Assembly: GCA_046348835.1 (NCBI GenBank) | Contig: JAXMDM010000002.1 | Span: 124,001-188,000 of the forward strand | Reading direction: 5' to 3' | DNA: 64,000 bases | Origin: Defluviicoccus sp046348835 | GTDB taxonomy: Bacteria; Pseudomonadota; Alphaproteobacteria; Rhodospirillales; Defluviicoccaceae | Shown: piece after piece, positions 52,110 to 59,891 of the stretch | Position numbering within the stretch: the first letter of the stretch is position 1 | Layout: every line of letters starts with the position of its first letter | Notes under the pieces: model-generated | Told to the model about the DNA's origin: nothing | The model's database searches: none | Seen by the model: the letters and a program-made list of their open reading frames with translations, nothing else | Position numbers and translations under genes: made by a program

Positions 52110-53056
52110 TGACCGTCCACCCTTGCTTCTTGTGTTTGTGGGGACCGCTCCGGTCCGCCCCGCTCATAGCCGAAGACCGGGATCAGCCGGGACGCAATCA
52201 TATCATCGATCGCCGCCAGTTGCTCCGGCGTGAATTCATCGCGATAGCCGCCCACCTTGGCCTTGCGGACCTTGAACGTGTTGGGATTGCGGGTGTCCGG
52301 CGCGGTCATCCGGCTACCGGCACGCCAAAAGGTTTTCTTCTGTTCCAGTTGCCGCATGTTCTCGACCGAAGCGAACCGCACCGCCTCGGCGATCTCGTCG
52401 GCGGTGCCGGGGGTTCCGATGAAGGCAAGGATGCGCTTCAGGGTCTCCGCCGTGTCCGCCCGCATGTCCTCGTAGCGGATGACGAGCAGGTTCTTCATCC
52501 GCCCCAGATCGCGAGCCCAGGCGTTCATGAAACCGATTACCTTCGGCAATCCGGACCCCGCATCCATGACGAAGTCAAACAGCGGGATTTCATCAACAGG
52601 ATACTCGTTGATCCGCTTCTTCCGAGCGGTCATCCGAAACTTCCACTGGTAATACTGTGAGACCGCGACGTCCGCCGGGTCACGGACGAGGAGGACCACC
52701 CGCTTGGCATAATAGGGGGCCTTATTCTCTGTATTTCCGGTAAAATCTTTCAAGTAGTTGTCATGAGTGAAGAATATCTTCGGAGCGTCCGGATTACGCC
52801 GATTTAAGTTGTCGAAGGTAAGCAATAACGACTCGGGTAAGCCGTAGCGAACCTGATAGAAACGTGACAGCAGGACACGCAGCCAGGTTCGACCACTCTT
52901 GCCGAAAGAGACGATGACCGCGTCCGCAGACTGCAGACGGGCAAAATCTTCGCCTCCCCGCAACCGCCGCTCGATTCGGGTCTGCATTTGCTTGGGCAGC
53001 ATGAGAATCGTTTTGGCGACGACATGCCGGGTGATTGTCAGAAACAATGGATTCAT
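52106..53056 (-). CDS. Sulfotransferase domain protein
   Basis: 316 residues from the ATG at 53056; further upstream codons are open but unlike the family. The 5'-phosphosulfate loop is SFGKSGRTWLRVLL (about 45-58) and the 3'-phosphate site is LLVRDPADVAVSQYYQWK (about 121-138); RYEDMRADTAETLKRILAFIG is the conserved middle block and KVGGYRDEFTPEQ resembles the C-terminal GxxGxWK region in degraded form. It should transfer sulfate from PAPS to a hydroxyl or amine, probably on a glycan given its glycosyltransferase neighbour. Confidence 0.87.
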   Translation of the reverse strand: MNPLFLTITRHVVAKTILMLPKQMQTRIERRLRGGEDFARLQSADAVIVSFGKSGRTWLRVLLSRFYQVRYGLPESLLLTFDNLNRRNPDAPKIFFTHDNYLKDFTGNTENKAPYYAKRVVLLVRDPADVAVSQYYQWKFRMTARKKRINEYPVDEIPLFDFVMDAGSGLPKVIGFMNAWARDLGRMKNLLVIRYEDMRADTAETLKRILAFIGTPGTADEIAEAVRFASVENMRQLEQKKTFWRAGSRMTAPDTRNPNTFKVRKAKVGGYRDEFTPEQLAAIDDMIASRLIPVFGYERGGPERSPQTQEARVDGQ

Positions 53057-53460
53057 GGGAACGATCTCATGCGCTTGTGTTGCGCCAGCAGTTCTCTTCC
53101 GGGGAATGATGGCAGACATAGCAATTGAGGGGGGATTGTGCAATGCCGCGAAGCCTGCGACCGACCACGCGCACGGAACGCCGGCGCAAAACCCCACCGG
53201 AATGCGCCGTGGCCGGCGAGACGCACCGAGGAAACGGCAAGTAAGAGCCGACGGGGCAGCCCCCCATTACCATGCGCCTATACTGGGAGCGTAACACACG
53301 GAAACAAAGATTGATTTGAGCGAGAGCCGGTCGGCTGCGACTAGTTATCGGTACCGCCGCGTGGACGGCTTTGACCGGAACGCTGGCTGAACAGGTTATC
53401 GCAGATTGGGTCGGCTCGGGTGTCATGCGAGCCGGCAGACGATCGGCAAGGAGAGTTTTT
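53057..53460. other. Divergent intergenic region
   Basis: 404 bp between the minus-strand sulfotransferase gene and the plus-strand ELM1-family gene. In-frame TTG/ATG codons at 53371 and 53425 are possible earlier starts for the latter. No gene, repeat or RNA element was recognised; promoters for both directions must lie here. Confidence 0.5.
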
Positions 53461-54672
53461 ATGCCGCACGGCCATATCCCGCTCGAGGCGCTGTACCGGG
53501 CGCCGGTGGTTTGGGTCCTCATGGGGCAGAAGGCAGGGGACAACTCGCAGGTCCTGGCGCTGGCGGAAGGCGCTGGCTGGCCGTTCGAGGTCAAGCGTTT
53601 CGTCCATCAGCCCTACGAACTGGCGACAAATCTCGCCCTCGGCACGACGCTGGCGGGGGTTATCAAGAGCAAGTCCAGCCCGCTCGAAGCGCCCTGGCCG
53701 GACCTGGTGCTGTCTGCCGGCCGTCGCAACGAGCCGATTGCCCGGTGGATCCGCGACCGGGCCGCCGCGGACGGGCATCGGGTGCGACTGGTGCACGTCG
53801 GTCGGCCCTGGAGCGGGCTCGATTCGTTCGATCTGATCGTGACGACGCCCCAGTACCGGCTTCCCCGTCGTCCGAACGTGCTGGAGAACAGGACCCCGCT
53901 GCACCGGGTGACCCGCGACCGTCTGGACGACGAAGCGGCCAGGTGGGAGGATCGCCTCGCCCACCTGCCAAAGCCCCACGTGGCGGTGGTGATCGGTGGA
54001 TCGAGCGGACCCTACAGCTTCGACCACGCCGCCGCCGCCCGTCTGGCCGAACAGGCTTCCGCCCTGGCGGCGAGAAAAGGCGGCTCGCTGCTGGTGACGA
54101 CCAGCGCCCGCACCCCTCTGGCGACGGTGGAAACCTTCTGCCAGAACGTCAGCGTGCCCACCTACTTCTTCCGTTGGTCGAAGGACGCGCGCGAGAATCC
54201 CTACTTTGCGTTCCTCGGATTGGCGGAAGATATCGTGGTTACCGGCGACAGCATGTCGATGCTGACGGAAGCCTGTGCGGCCGGCCGCCCGGTTCACATT
54301 TTCGATCTGGGCGAGGGGCGGAATGCCATGCGGCGGGAGACCCGGGAGGCGGCGGCACGACAGGCGCCCCGGGGGCGTATGCGTCGGCGGCTGGAGCGGG
54401 TGCACGTCAACGCCTTCTTCTATCGCATGATGATGAAGTTCGGACCGCAGCGGCTCGGTCGGGACATCCGCATCATCCATGAAGACCTGGTTGATGCCGG
54501 GCATGCGGTCTGGCTGGGCGACGACTACCCGAGCGACCGGCAGCATCCGGCACTCGACTGCGTCGAGCGGGCGGTGGCACGGGTGCGCGGGTTGTTCGAC
54601 TTCACCCCGAGCGGCGCCCCGGTGTCCCGTGAGCCTCGGGGAATCCTGGTTCCGATGTCGCATCCGGCTTGA
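53461..54672 (+). CDS. ELM1-family protein (bacterial homologue of mitochondrial-fission ELM1)
   Basis: 403 residues from the ATG at 53461, chosen for AAGGAG 8 bp upstream. The start VWVLMGQKAGDNSQVLALAEGAGW matches the ELM1/DUF1022 family, as do PDLVLSAGRRNEPIARWIRD, IGGSSGPYSFD, LVTTSARTP and ITGDSMSML-type VVTGDSMSMLTEACAAGRPV. The fold resembles GT-B glycosyltransferases, and the last block fits the nucleotide-sugar side. In bacteria its function is not established; adjacency to a sulfotransferase and glycosyltransferases favours a glycosyltransferase role (inference). Confidence 0.85.
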   Translation: MPHGHIPLEALYRAPVVWVLMGQKAGDNSQVLALAEGAGWPFEVKRFVHQPYELATNLALGTTLAGVIKSKSSPLEAPWPDLVLSAGRRNEPIARWIRDRAAADGHRVRLVHVGRPWSGLDSFDLIVTTPQYRLPRRPNVLENRTPLHRVTRDRLDDEAARWEDRLAHLPKPHVAVVIGGSSGPYSFDHAAAARLAEQASALAARKGGSLLVTTSARTPLATVETFCQNVSVPTYFFRWSKDARENPYFAFLGLAEDIVVTGDSMSMLTEACAAGRPVHIFDLGEGRNAMRRETREAAARQAPRGRMRRRLERVHVNAFFYRMMMKFGPQRLGRDIRIIHEDLVDAGHAVWLGDDYPSDRQHPALDCVERAVARVRGLFDFTPSGAPVSREPRGILVPMSHPA

Positions 54673-54834
54673 ATCTTTGCCGACGTATCGGCGCCCGGCT
54701 CCGGGCGCGCAAGTGATCAGGAGCGAATGACTGTGGCCACGGCGAGCGGGGGAATGCATCGGTTCGGGTGAACCGCTTTTCGCACCACGCCCGTCGTGGT
54801 AAGCCTGCCGGGCTGAAAAGGGTGCACGGTCGCT

Positions 54835-55536
54835 TTGTCGGTTCTCTTGGTTCTCGGCTCCAAACCTGAGCCCGTTTTGCCTTCGCTCGTTCGCGTCGAT
54901 GCTGTCGCCTGCGCCAATGCGTCCGGCCACTCGGCGGCTCGGTTCGGCCTGCCGGTGCCTCTGTTCACCGTGATGTCATCGATTCTCACCTCGGGGAAGA
55001 ATCAATCGAATCACTTGGCGGTGGAGGCGCTGCGCGGCTTACGCACACACCATCTCTACATCTTTCAGCGTCGACCGTTTCAGCGCAAGCTGTGGAAGCA
55101 GGCGCTGCATCCGGGAAAGATTCTCCGCACGACCGTACCTTTCATCCGCCATCAACTGCGGCGCATCGGATATGAGTATGAGGTGCTGGTGACGAAGCCG
55201 GCGGGTTACTATGTCGACCTTGTCGCCGGTTTGTGTGGACAGGACCCGGAAATCGGGCGGCTGCTTGCCGACAAGGTTCCCTCGGTCGGCATGCTCGCCG
55301 TTGCGGTCGGGCTGGCGGAACATGGTTACACGCGAATCGTCCTCAGTGGCTTCAGCTTCGAGATCACCCACGCGTACGCACAGAACCCGCTCATCGCAGA
55401 ACGCGGTTCGACGACGAGCCGCCATGCCGATACCGACATCGCGGCGCTCAGGCGGATCCAACAGCGACATGGCTGTCTTTTCACCACGGAACCGGTGGTT
55501 CACCAGCGGACGGGGATCCCCCTGTTTGCCGATTAG
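54835..55536 (+). CDS. Putative GT29 (sialyltransferase)-like protein
   Basis: 233 residues from a TTG at 54835; a stop lies just upstream, so no earlier start exists. The N-terminus LLVLGSKPEP and the block PSVGMLAVAVGLAEHGYTRIVLSGFSF resemble sialyl-motif L and S regions of GT29 enzymes; a downstream His (HAYAQNP) and HADTDIAALRRI fit the third and fourth motifs. No membrane anchor. The match is by eye and moderate. It follows the ELM1-family gene after 162 bp on the same strand. Confidence 0.55.
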   Translation: MSVLLVLGSKPEPVLPSLVRVDAVACANASGHSAARFGLPVPLFTVMSSILTSGKNQSNHLAVEALRGLRTHHLYIFQRRPFQRKLWKQALHPGKILRTTVPFIRHQLRRIGYEYEVLVTKPAGYYVDLVAGLCGQDPEIGRLLADKVPSVGMLAVAVGLAEHGYTRIVLSGFSFEITHAYAQNPLIAERGSTTSRHADTDIAALRRIQQRHGCLFTTEPVVHQRTGIPLFAD

Positions 55537-55815
55537 TCATGAATCCGCACGCCTTAGGAGGGCAATCTGGCATCGTTCAACAGAATGCTTGCGAGGTTGG
55601 GCAGCAAACGGCAGTAATGACGCGGGACCGGCCCGAGCCTCGCCTGTGCCCCTTCTCGTCCAGTAGGGTAAACGGTGTGACTAAGTTGGTATCAGGTGTT
55701 TCACCATTCCCAGTGATCCGATTGCCATCGTCGCGCTTCGGGCAAGGGATTCCGCAAGATTCCCCGCGATGCACCATGGTCAGGAGACCAACGCGGAAAC
55801 AGGATAACGCTTGCC

Positions 55816-56577
55816 GTGACTAAGCTGTCGTTCGACAACCTCTCCCTCAGATACGAGCCCTTTCCCATTGGAATATCGACTCCGGTCATGGATGCCGGGG
55901 ATTACGATCAGATGGTCGCGACCTTTCCGGGGGAGGATCTGTTCGTCAGCCTGCCGAAGGTCGGATACAAGTATGTCCTGTCTGAGAAGTTCAACGAACG
56001 CCAGTATCATGACTTCATCCGCGCGCAGCCGCTGTGGCGCGAGTTCCATCGCTGGATCAAGAGCGACGATTTCATCTGGACGGTGATGGACGCGCTGCGC
56101 GTCCGGCATGTGGATCTCGGCTACGGCGAGCGGATGCCGTGGCACACGAAGATGTTCAGGCTGCTTCGCGGCAAGCGTCTCCGCGGCAAGCGGAAGATCG
56201 GCACCCACCGGCTGCGCAGCCGGTTCGAATTCTCGATGCTTCCCTCGGGGGGCGGACACGTCCTGCCGCACACCGATGTGCCATCGAAGATCATCACCCT
56301 CGTCGTATCCATCGTGCGGGCGGGCGAATGGAATCCCGCCTATGGCGGCGGCACCGATGTCAATCGGCCCAAGGATCCGCAACTGACCTTCAATCTGCTC
56401 AACCGCCGCGCCGAATTCGACGACATGGAGGTGCTGCACACCTTCGATTTCGAACCGAATCAGGCGATTCTCTTTATCAAGACCTTCAACTCATGGCACT
56501 CGGTGCGGCCGATGACCGGCAACGGGAACAACCTGATGCGCCGCACCCTGACCATCAACATCGAAAGCGGCCGCTGA
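55816..56577 (+). CDS. 2-oxoglutarate/Fe(II)-dependent oxygenase-like protein
   Basis: 253 residues from a GTG at 55816. The cupin core has FSMLPSGGGHVLPHTDVPSK with the iron triad H152-x-D154, the distal His228 in TFNSWHSVRP and a 2-oxoglutarate-binding Arg (242 or 243) in MRRTLTINI. This layout matches the prolyl-hydroxylase-like 2OG-Fe(II) oxygenase superfamily. It has no signal peptide. Substrate unknown; possible tailoring of a glycan, lipid or peptide in the island. It is convergent with the secretion genes. Confidence 0.82.
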   Translation: MTKLSFDNLSLRYEPFPIGISTPVMDAGDYDQMVATFPGEDLFVSLPKVGYKYVLSEKFNERQYHDFIRAQPLWREFHRWIKSDDFIWTVMDALRVRHVDLGYGERMPWHTKMFRLLRGKRLRGKRKIGTHRLRSRFEFSMLPSGGGHVLPHTDVPSKIITLVVSIVRAGEWNPAYGGGTDVNRPKDPQLTFNLLNRRAEFDDMEVLHTFDFEPNQAILFIKTFNSWHSVRPMTGNGNNLMRRTLTINIESGR

Positions 56578-56655
56578 CGGGGGACGAGGAGCCCACCCGC
56601 CGCGTAAAGGGCGCGCGGGGGCGCACACAACCCGGTCTCCGTCTCCCGCCCTTGC

Positions 56656-57966
56656 TTATCGCTCTCGAAACGCTTCGTGCCGCAGCTTTAGGACCGGCTG
56701 CACCAGATAATCGAGAACGGTGCGCTCCCCGGTATTGATGTCGACGATCGCCTGCATGCCGGCGGTGATGGGGAGCGGCTGGGCATCGGTGCCGAGCCGG
56801 CCCTTGTCGGTTTCGACGGTCACCTCGAAGTAGGGGGCTCCCGTCTTCGCATCGGCGCTGGTGTCGGGAGCGACGTGGGTGACCCGCCCCGACAGTCCGC
56901 CGTAGCGGACGAAGTCATAGGTGGTGATCTTGACCGTGGCGGCCTGTCCGGCGTGGACGTAGCCGCGATCGGCGGTGTTGAGGCGGGCGGAGACCACCAG
57001 CTTCTCCTCGGTGGGGACGATCTCCATGATCGGATCCCCGGGCGCCACCACCCCGCCGATGGTGTTGTAGCGGAGCTTCTTGACCACACCGTCGATGGGG
57101 CTGCGGATCTCCGCCCGCCGACCTTGATCGGTGGCTTCGGCGAGGAGCTCGCGAAGGCGAGCGATCTGTTCCTCGCACTCGCCCAGTTGATCATTGGCTT
57201 CGCGACGAAAGCGGTCGTCCGCCTCCTTCAACCGTTGTTCGGCCTCCTCGACGGCGGCATGGGCGCGAGGGATGGCGGGCCCCAGGGCGGCGAGCTCGCC
57301 CTCCAGACTTTCGACTTCCGCCTGCATCTTCAGGTGCTCCATGCGCGCGGTCAGCCCGGCGGCGAGGAGGCTTTCGGAGAGCTTAAGGCGCTCGCGAGCT
57401 AGGGCGAGATTGGCCGAGGTCGACCGCTTCTTCGCCTCCAGCTCCTGCACCGCGAGGCCGCGCTGATTGATCTGCTCGCGCAACACCGCCTGGCTCGATG
57501 TCTTCTCGCGCCGTCTCGCCTCGAAGGTCTTCAGTTCCGCCGCGGCGATGTCCGGTTGCCGTTTCGCCGGGTCCGCCGGCAGGAGCAGGGGAGCGAGCGG
57601 CGTTGCACCCAGTTCCGCCATCAGCCGCACCCGCCGCATCTCCTCCCGGTCGAGCCGGGCGAGAAGTTCGTTGCGATTGACCCCCGACGTTGCGAGGTTG
57701 AGACGAACCAGGAGTTCCCCGGCGCGCACGGAGTCGCCCTCGGCGACGAAGATGGCATCGACGATGCCGCCTTCCAGGTGCTGGATGACCTTGACCTTGC
57801 CGCGCGGCACCACTTCGCCGCTGGCGACCGCCACCTCTTCGACGGTGGTGAATTTCGCCCAGACGAAAAAGGAAACGATCAGCGCCATCATCAGCCAAAC
57901 GATCCGCCGCCATGCCGGAAGCGGGTGACGGGCGAGCAGCTCCTCGAAGGCGGTGGCGGTGGTCAC
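56656..57966 (-). CDS. Type I secretion membrane-fusion (HlyD-family) adaptor
   Basis: 436 residues from a GTG at 57966 that overlaps the ABC transporter stop by 4 bp. One N-terminal membrane helix (about 22-42), then the lipoyl-like GEVVPRGKVKVIQHLEGGIVDAI, long coiled-coil arms (about 100-290) and the beta-barrel end with EIVPTEEKLVVSARL and YVHAGQAATVKITTY. It bridges inner-membrane ABC exporter and outer-membrane TolC-type pore. No TolC homologue or RTX substrate gene is next to it. Confidence 0.92.
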   Translation of the reverse strand: MTTATAFEELLARHPLPAWRRIVWLMMALIVSFFVWAKFTTVEEVAVASGEVVPRGKVKVIQHLEGGIVDAIFVAEGDSVRAGELLVRLNLATSGVNRNELLARLDREEMRRVRLMAELGATPLAPLLLPADPAKRQPDIAAAELKTFEARRREKTSSQAVLREQINQRGLAVQELEAKKRSTSANLALARERLKLSESLLAAGLTARMEHLKMQAEVESLEGELAALGPAIPRAHAAVEEAEQRLKEADDRFRREANDQLGECEEQIARLRELLAEATDQGRRAEIRSPIDGVVKKLRYNTIGGVVAPGDPIMEIVPTEEKLVVSARLNTADRGYVHAGQAATVKITTYDFVRYGGLSGRVTHVAPDTSADAKTGAPYFEVTVETDKGRLGTDAQPLPITAGMQAIVDINTGERTVLDYLVQPVLKLRHEAFRER

Positions 57967-59741
57967 CGGCCTCGTCCGCCGGGCACAGCCGGGCCCGCGG
58001 TCGCCGCGTAGGCCGGAGCGGCGAAGTCCGGGCGTTGTGACTGGACGCGACTGCCGTGGAAAAGGAGCGGCAGCATTTGTTCCACCGGCCCGTCCCGCAG
58101 CACCCGGCCGCGGTCGAGGAGGGTGATTCTGCGGCAGGCGGCGAGCAGGGGAGGGCTATGGGTGACGACCACGACCGCCGATCGCTGGCCCAGCCTTTCC
58201 AGCATCCGGCGCAGATCGCTCTCGCCGTCCCGGTCGAGATGGCTCGACGGCTCATCGAGGAGCAGGATCGGCGGATCCCCCATCAGAGCGCGGGCGATGG
58301 CGAGGCGCTGACGCTGGCCGGCGGAGAGCCGTCCGCCGGCTTCACCCACGTCGGTTGCATAGCCGTCCGGCAGGTCGACGATGAAGGGATGCGCTCCGGC
58401 CGCGGTGGCTGCCGCGATGATGGCGGCATCGTCCGCCGCCGGCTGGCGCAGGCCGATGTTGTCGCGGATCGTTCCGGAGAACAGCACGGTGTCCTGGGGC
58501 ACATAGCCGATCCAAGCGGCGAGTTCGGCCCGGCCAAACTGGGCGATGTCCGCCCCACCCACCAGGACCCGTCCGTCGCTCGGCCGGTAAAGGCCGAGCG
58601 CCAGCTTCAGCAAGGTGCTCTTGCCGCTGCCGTTGGGGCCGACGATGCCGTGAATCCCGCTAGCCCAGGACAGGTCGACCTTGTCGATGCACGGGCGGGC
58701 GCTATCCGGATAGGTGAAGCTGACCGCTTCAAGGTTCAGTTCGCCTCGAGGGCGCCCGACGGAGACCGCGCTCTCGCTGCGGTCGCTGTTCAAGCGGAGG
58801 ATCTGTCCCAATCGATCGACCGCTTGCCAGAAGGCGGCCAGACTTCGCCAGCTGGCGACGAGCTGAGTGACCGGCCCCAGCAGCCGGCCGCTCAGCATGT
58901 TGGCGGCAATGAGGGCGCCGATGCTGAGCCGTTGATCGAGGACGGCGACGGCGCCGACAGCGGTGATTGCCACCGTCGTTGCCACCGTCAGGGTGGTGCC
59001 GAGGGTCGCATAGCGGTCGGCGAGGCCGCCGCGGCCGATGGCATTCTCGATCGTCCGGGCGTGCCGTTGCTCCCATAGGGGGCGCAGGCTCGCATCGAGA
59101 GCGAGCGCCTTGATCGTCGTCCGTCCGGCGATCATCTCGGCGATCAGACCATCGCGGGCCGCCGCACTATCCCGCTCGCGGCCGCCGCGGCTGGCAAGGG
59201 CGCGCCCCGACAAGACAGCGATCGCAACGAAAGCCGGCAGAACGAGAACCACCACCCAGGCCACCGGCTCGGCGATGATGAACATCACCAGCAGGAACAG
59301 GAAGAGGAACGGCAGATCGCAGATCAAAAGAACCGTGGTGCCGCTCAGGGTATTGCGCACCGTGTCGACGTCCCGGAACAAGGCGTGCCACGTCGCCGCC
59401 GGACGTCGTTCGATCTCCGCCAGGGGGAGCGTCACCACCTTGTCGAACAGCCTGCGTCCGGCCCCGACGTCGATCCTGAGGGCGACCGTCTGCAGGATGC
59501 GGGCGCGGGCCAGGCGCATGCAGAAGTCGAAAGCAATGACGACGATCATGCCGATGACCAGGCCGACAAGGGTGGCGAGGCCGCTGTGGAAGACGACCCG
59601 GTCGTAGACCTGCATCACGAAGACGGGGACGGCGAGGGCGAGGAGGTTGACGAAAAAGGACAACAGGCCCGCCTCGTGGAAGACGGGTAGCAAAGGCTTC
59701 ACCTCGCCCTTCAGCCAGGATCGTAGACGCCAATCGCCCAT
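57963..59741 (-). CDS. Type I secretion ABC transporter, fused permease-ATPase
   Basis: 592 residues from the ATG at 59741. Membrane domain (about 20-300) with six helices and ATPase domain (about 330-560): Walker A VGPNGSGKSTLLKL, Q-loop GYVPQDTVLFSGTI, signature LSAGQRQRLAIARAL, Walker B PILLLDEPSSHLD and H-loop VVVVTHSP. No N-terminal C39 peptidase domain, so it belongs to the PrtD/LapB-like T1SS branch for unfolded proteins with C-terminal signals. Lies downstream of the Pat-type acetyltransferase on the same strand, 151 bp apart. Confidence 0.92.
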   Translation of the reverse strand: MGDWRLRSWLKGEVKPLLPVFHEAGLLSFFVNLLALAVPVFVMQVYDRVVFHSGLATLVGLVIGMIVVIAFDFCMRLARARILQTVALRIDVGAGRRLFDKVVTLPLAEIERRPAATWHALFRDVDTVRNTLSGTTVLLICDLPFLFLFLLVMFIIAEPVAWVVVLVLPAFVAIAVLSGRALASRGGRERDSAAARDGLIAEMIAGRTTIKALALDASLRPLWEQRHARTIENAIGRGGLADRYATLGTTLTVATTVAITAVGAVAVLDQRLSIGALIAANMLSGRLLGPVTQLVASWRSLAAFWQAVDRLGQILRLNSDRSESAVSVGRPRGELNLEAVSFTYPDSARPCIDKVDLSWASGIHGIVGPNGSGKSTLLKLALGLYRPSDGRVLVGGADIAQFGRAELAAWIGYVPQDTVLFSGTIRDNIGLRQPAADDAAIIAAATAAGAHPFIVDLPDGYATDVGEAGGRLSAGQRQRLAIARALMGDPPILLLDEPSSHLDRDGESDLRRMLERLGQRSAVVVVTHSPPLLAACRRITLLDRGRVLRDGPVEQMLPLLFHGSRVQSQRPDFAAPAYAATAGPAVPGGRGR

Positions 59742-59891
59742 TTCCGCATTATACCCCCGTTCAGGGGCACGGCATAGCGCAAATGGACCCAAACAGGGAA
59801 AATTTTCCTTGAGTTTTGATTCGGTGTCGGATAAACCCTGTGATGTGGCCGCCCTAGATGCGCCAAATCCAAAGAGGGTATCGCTGATAGG

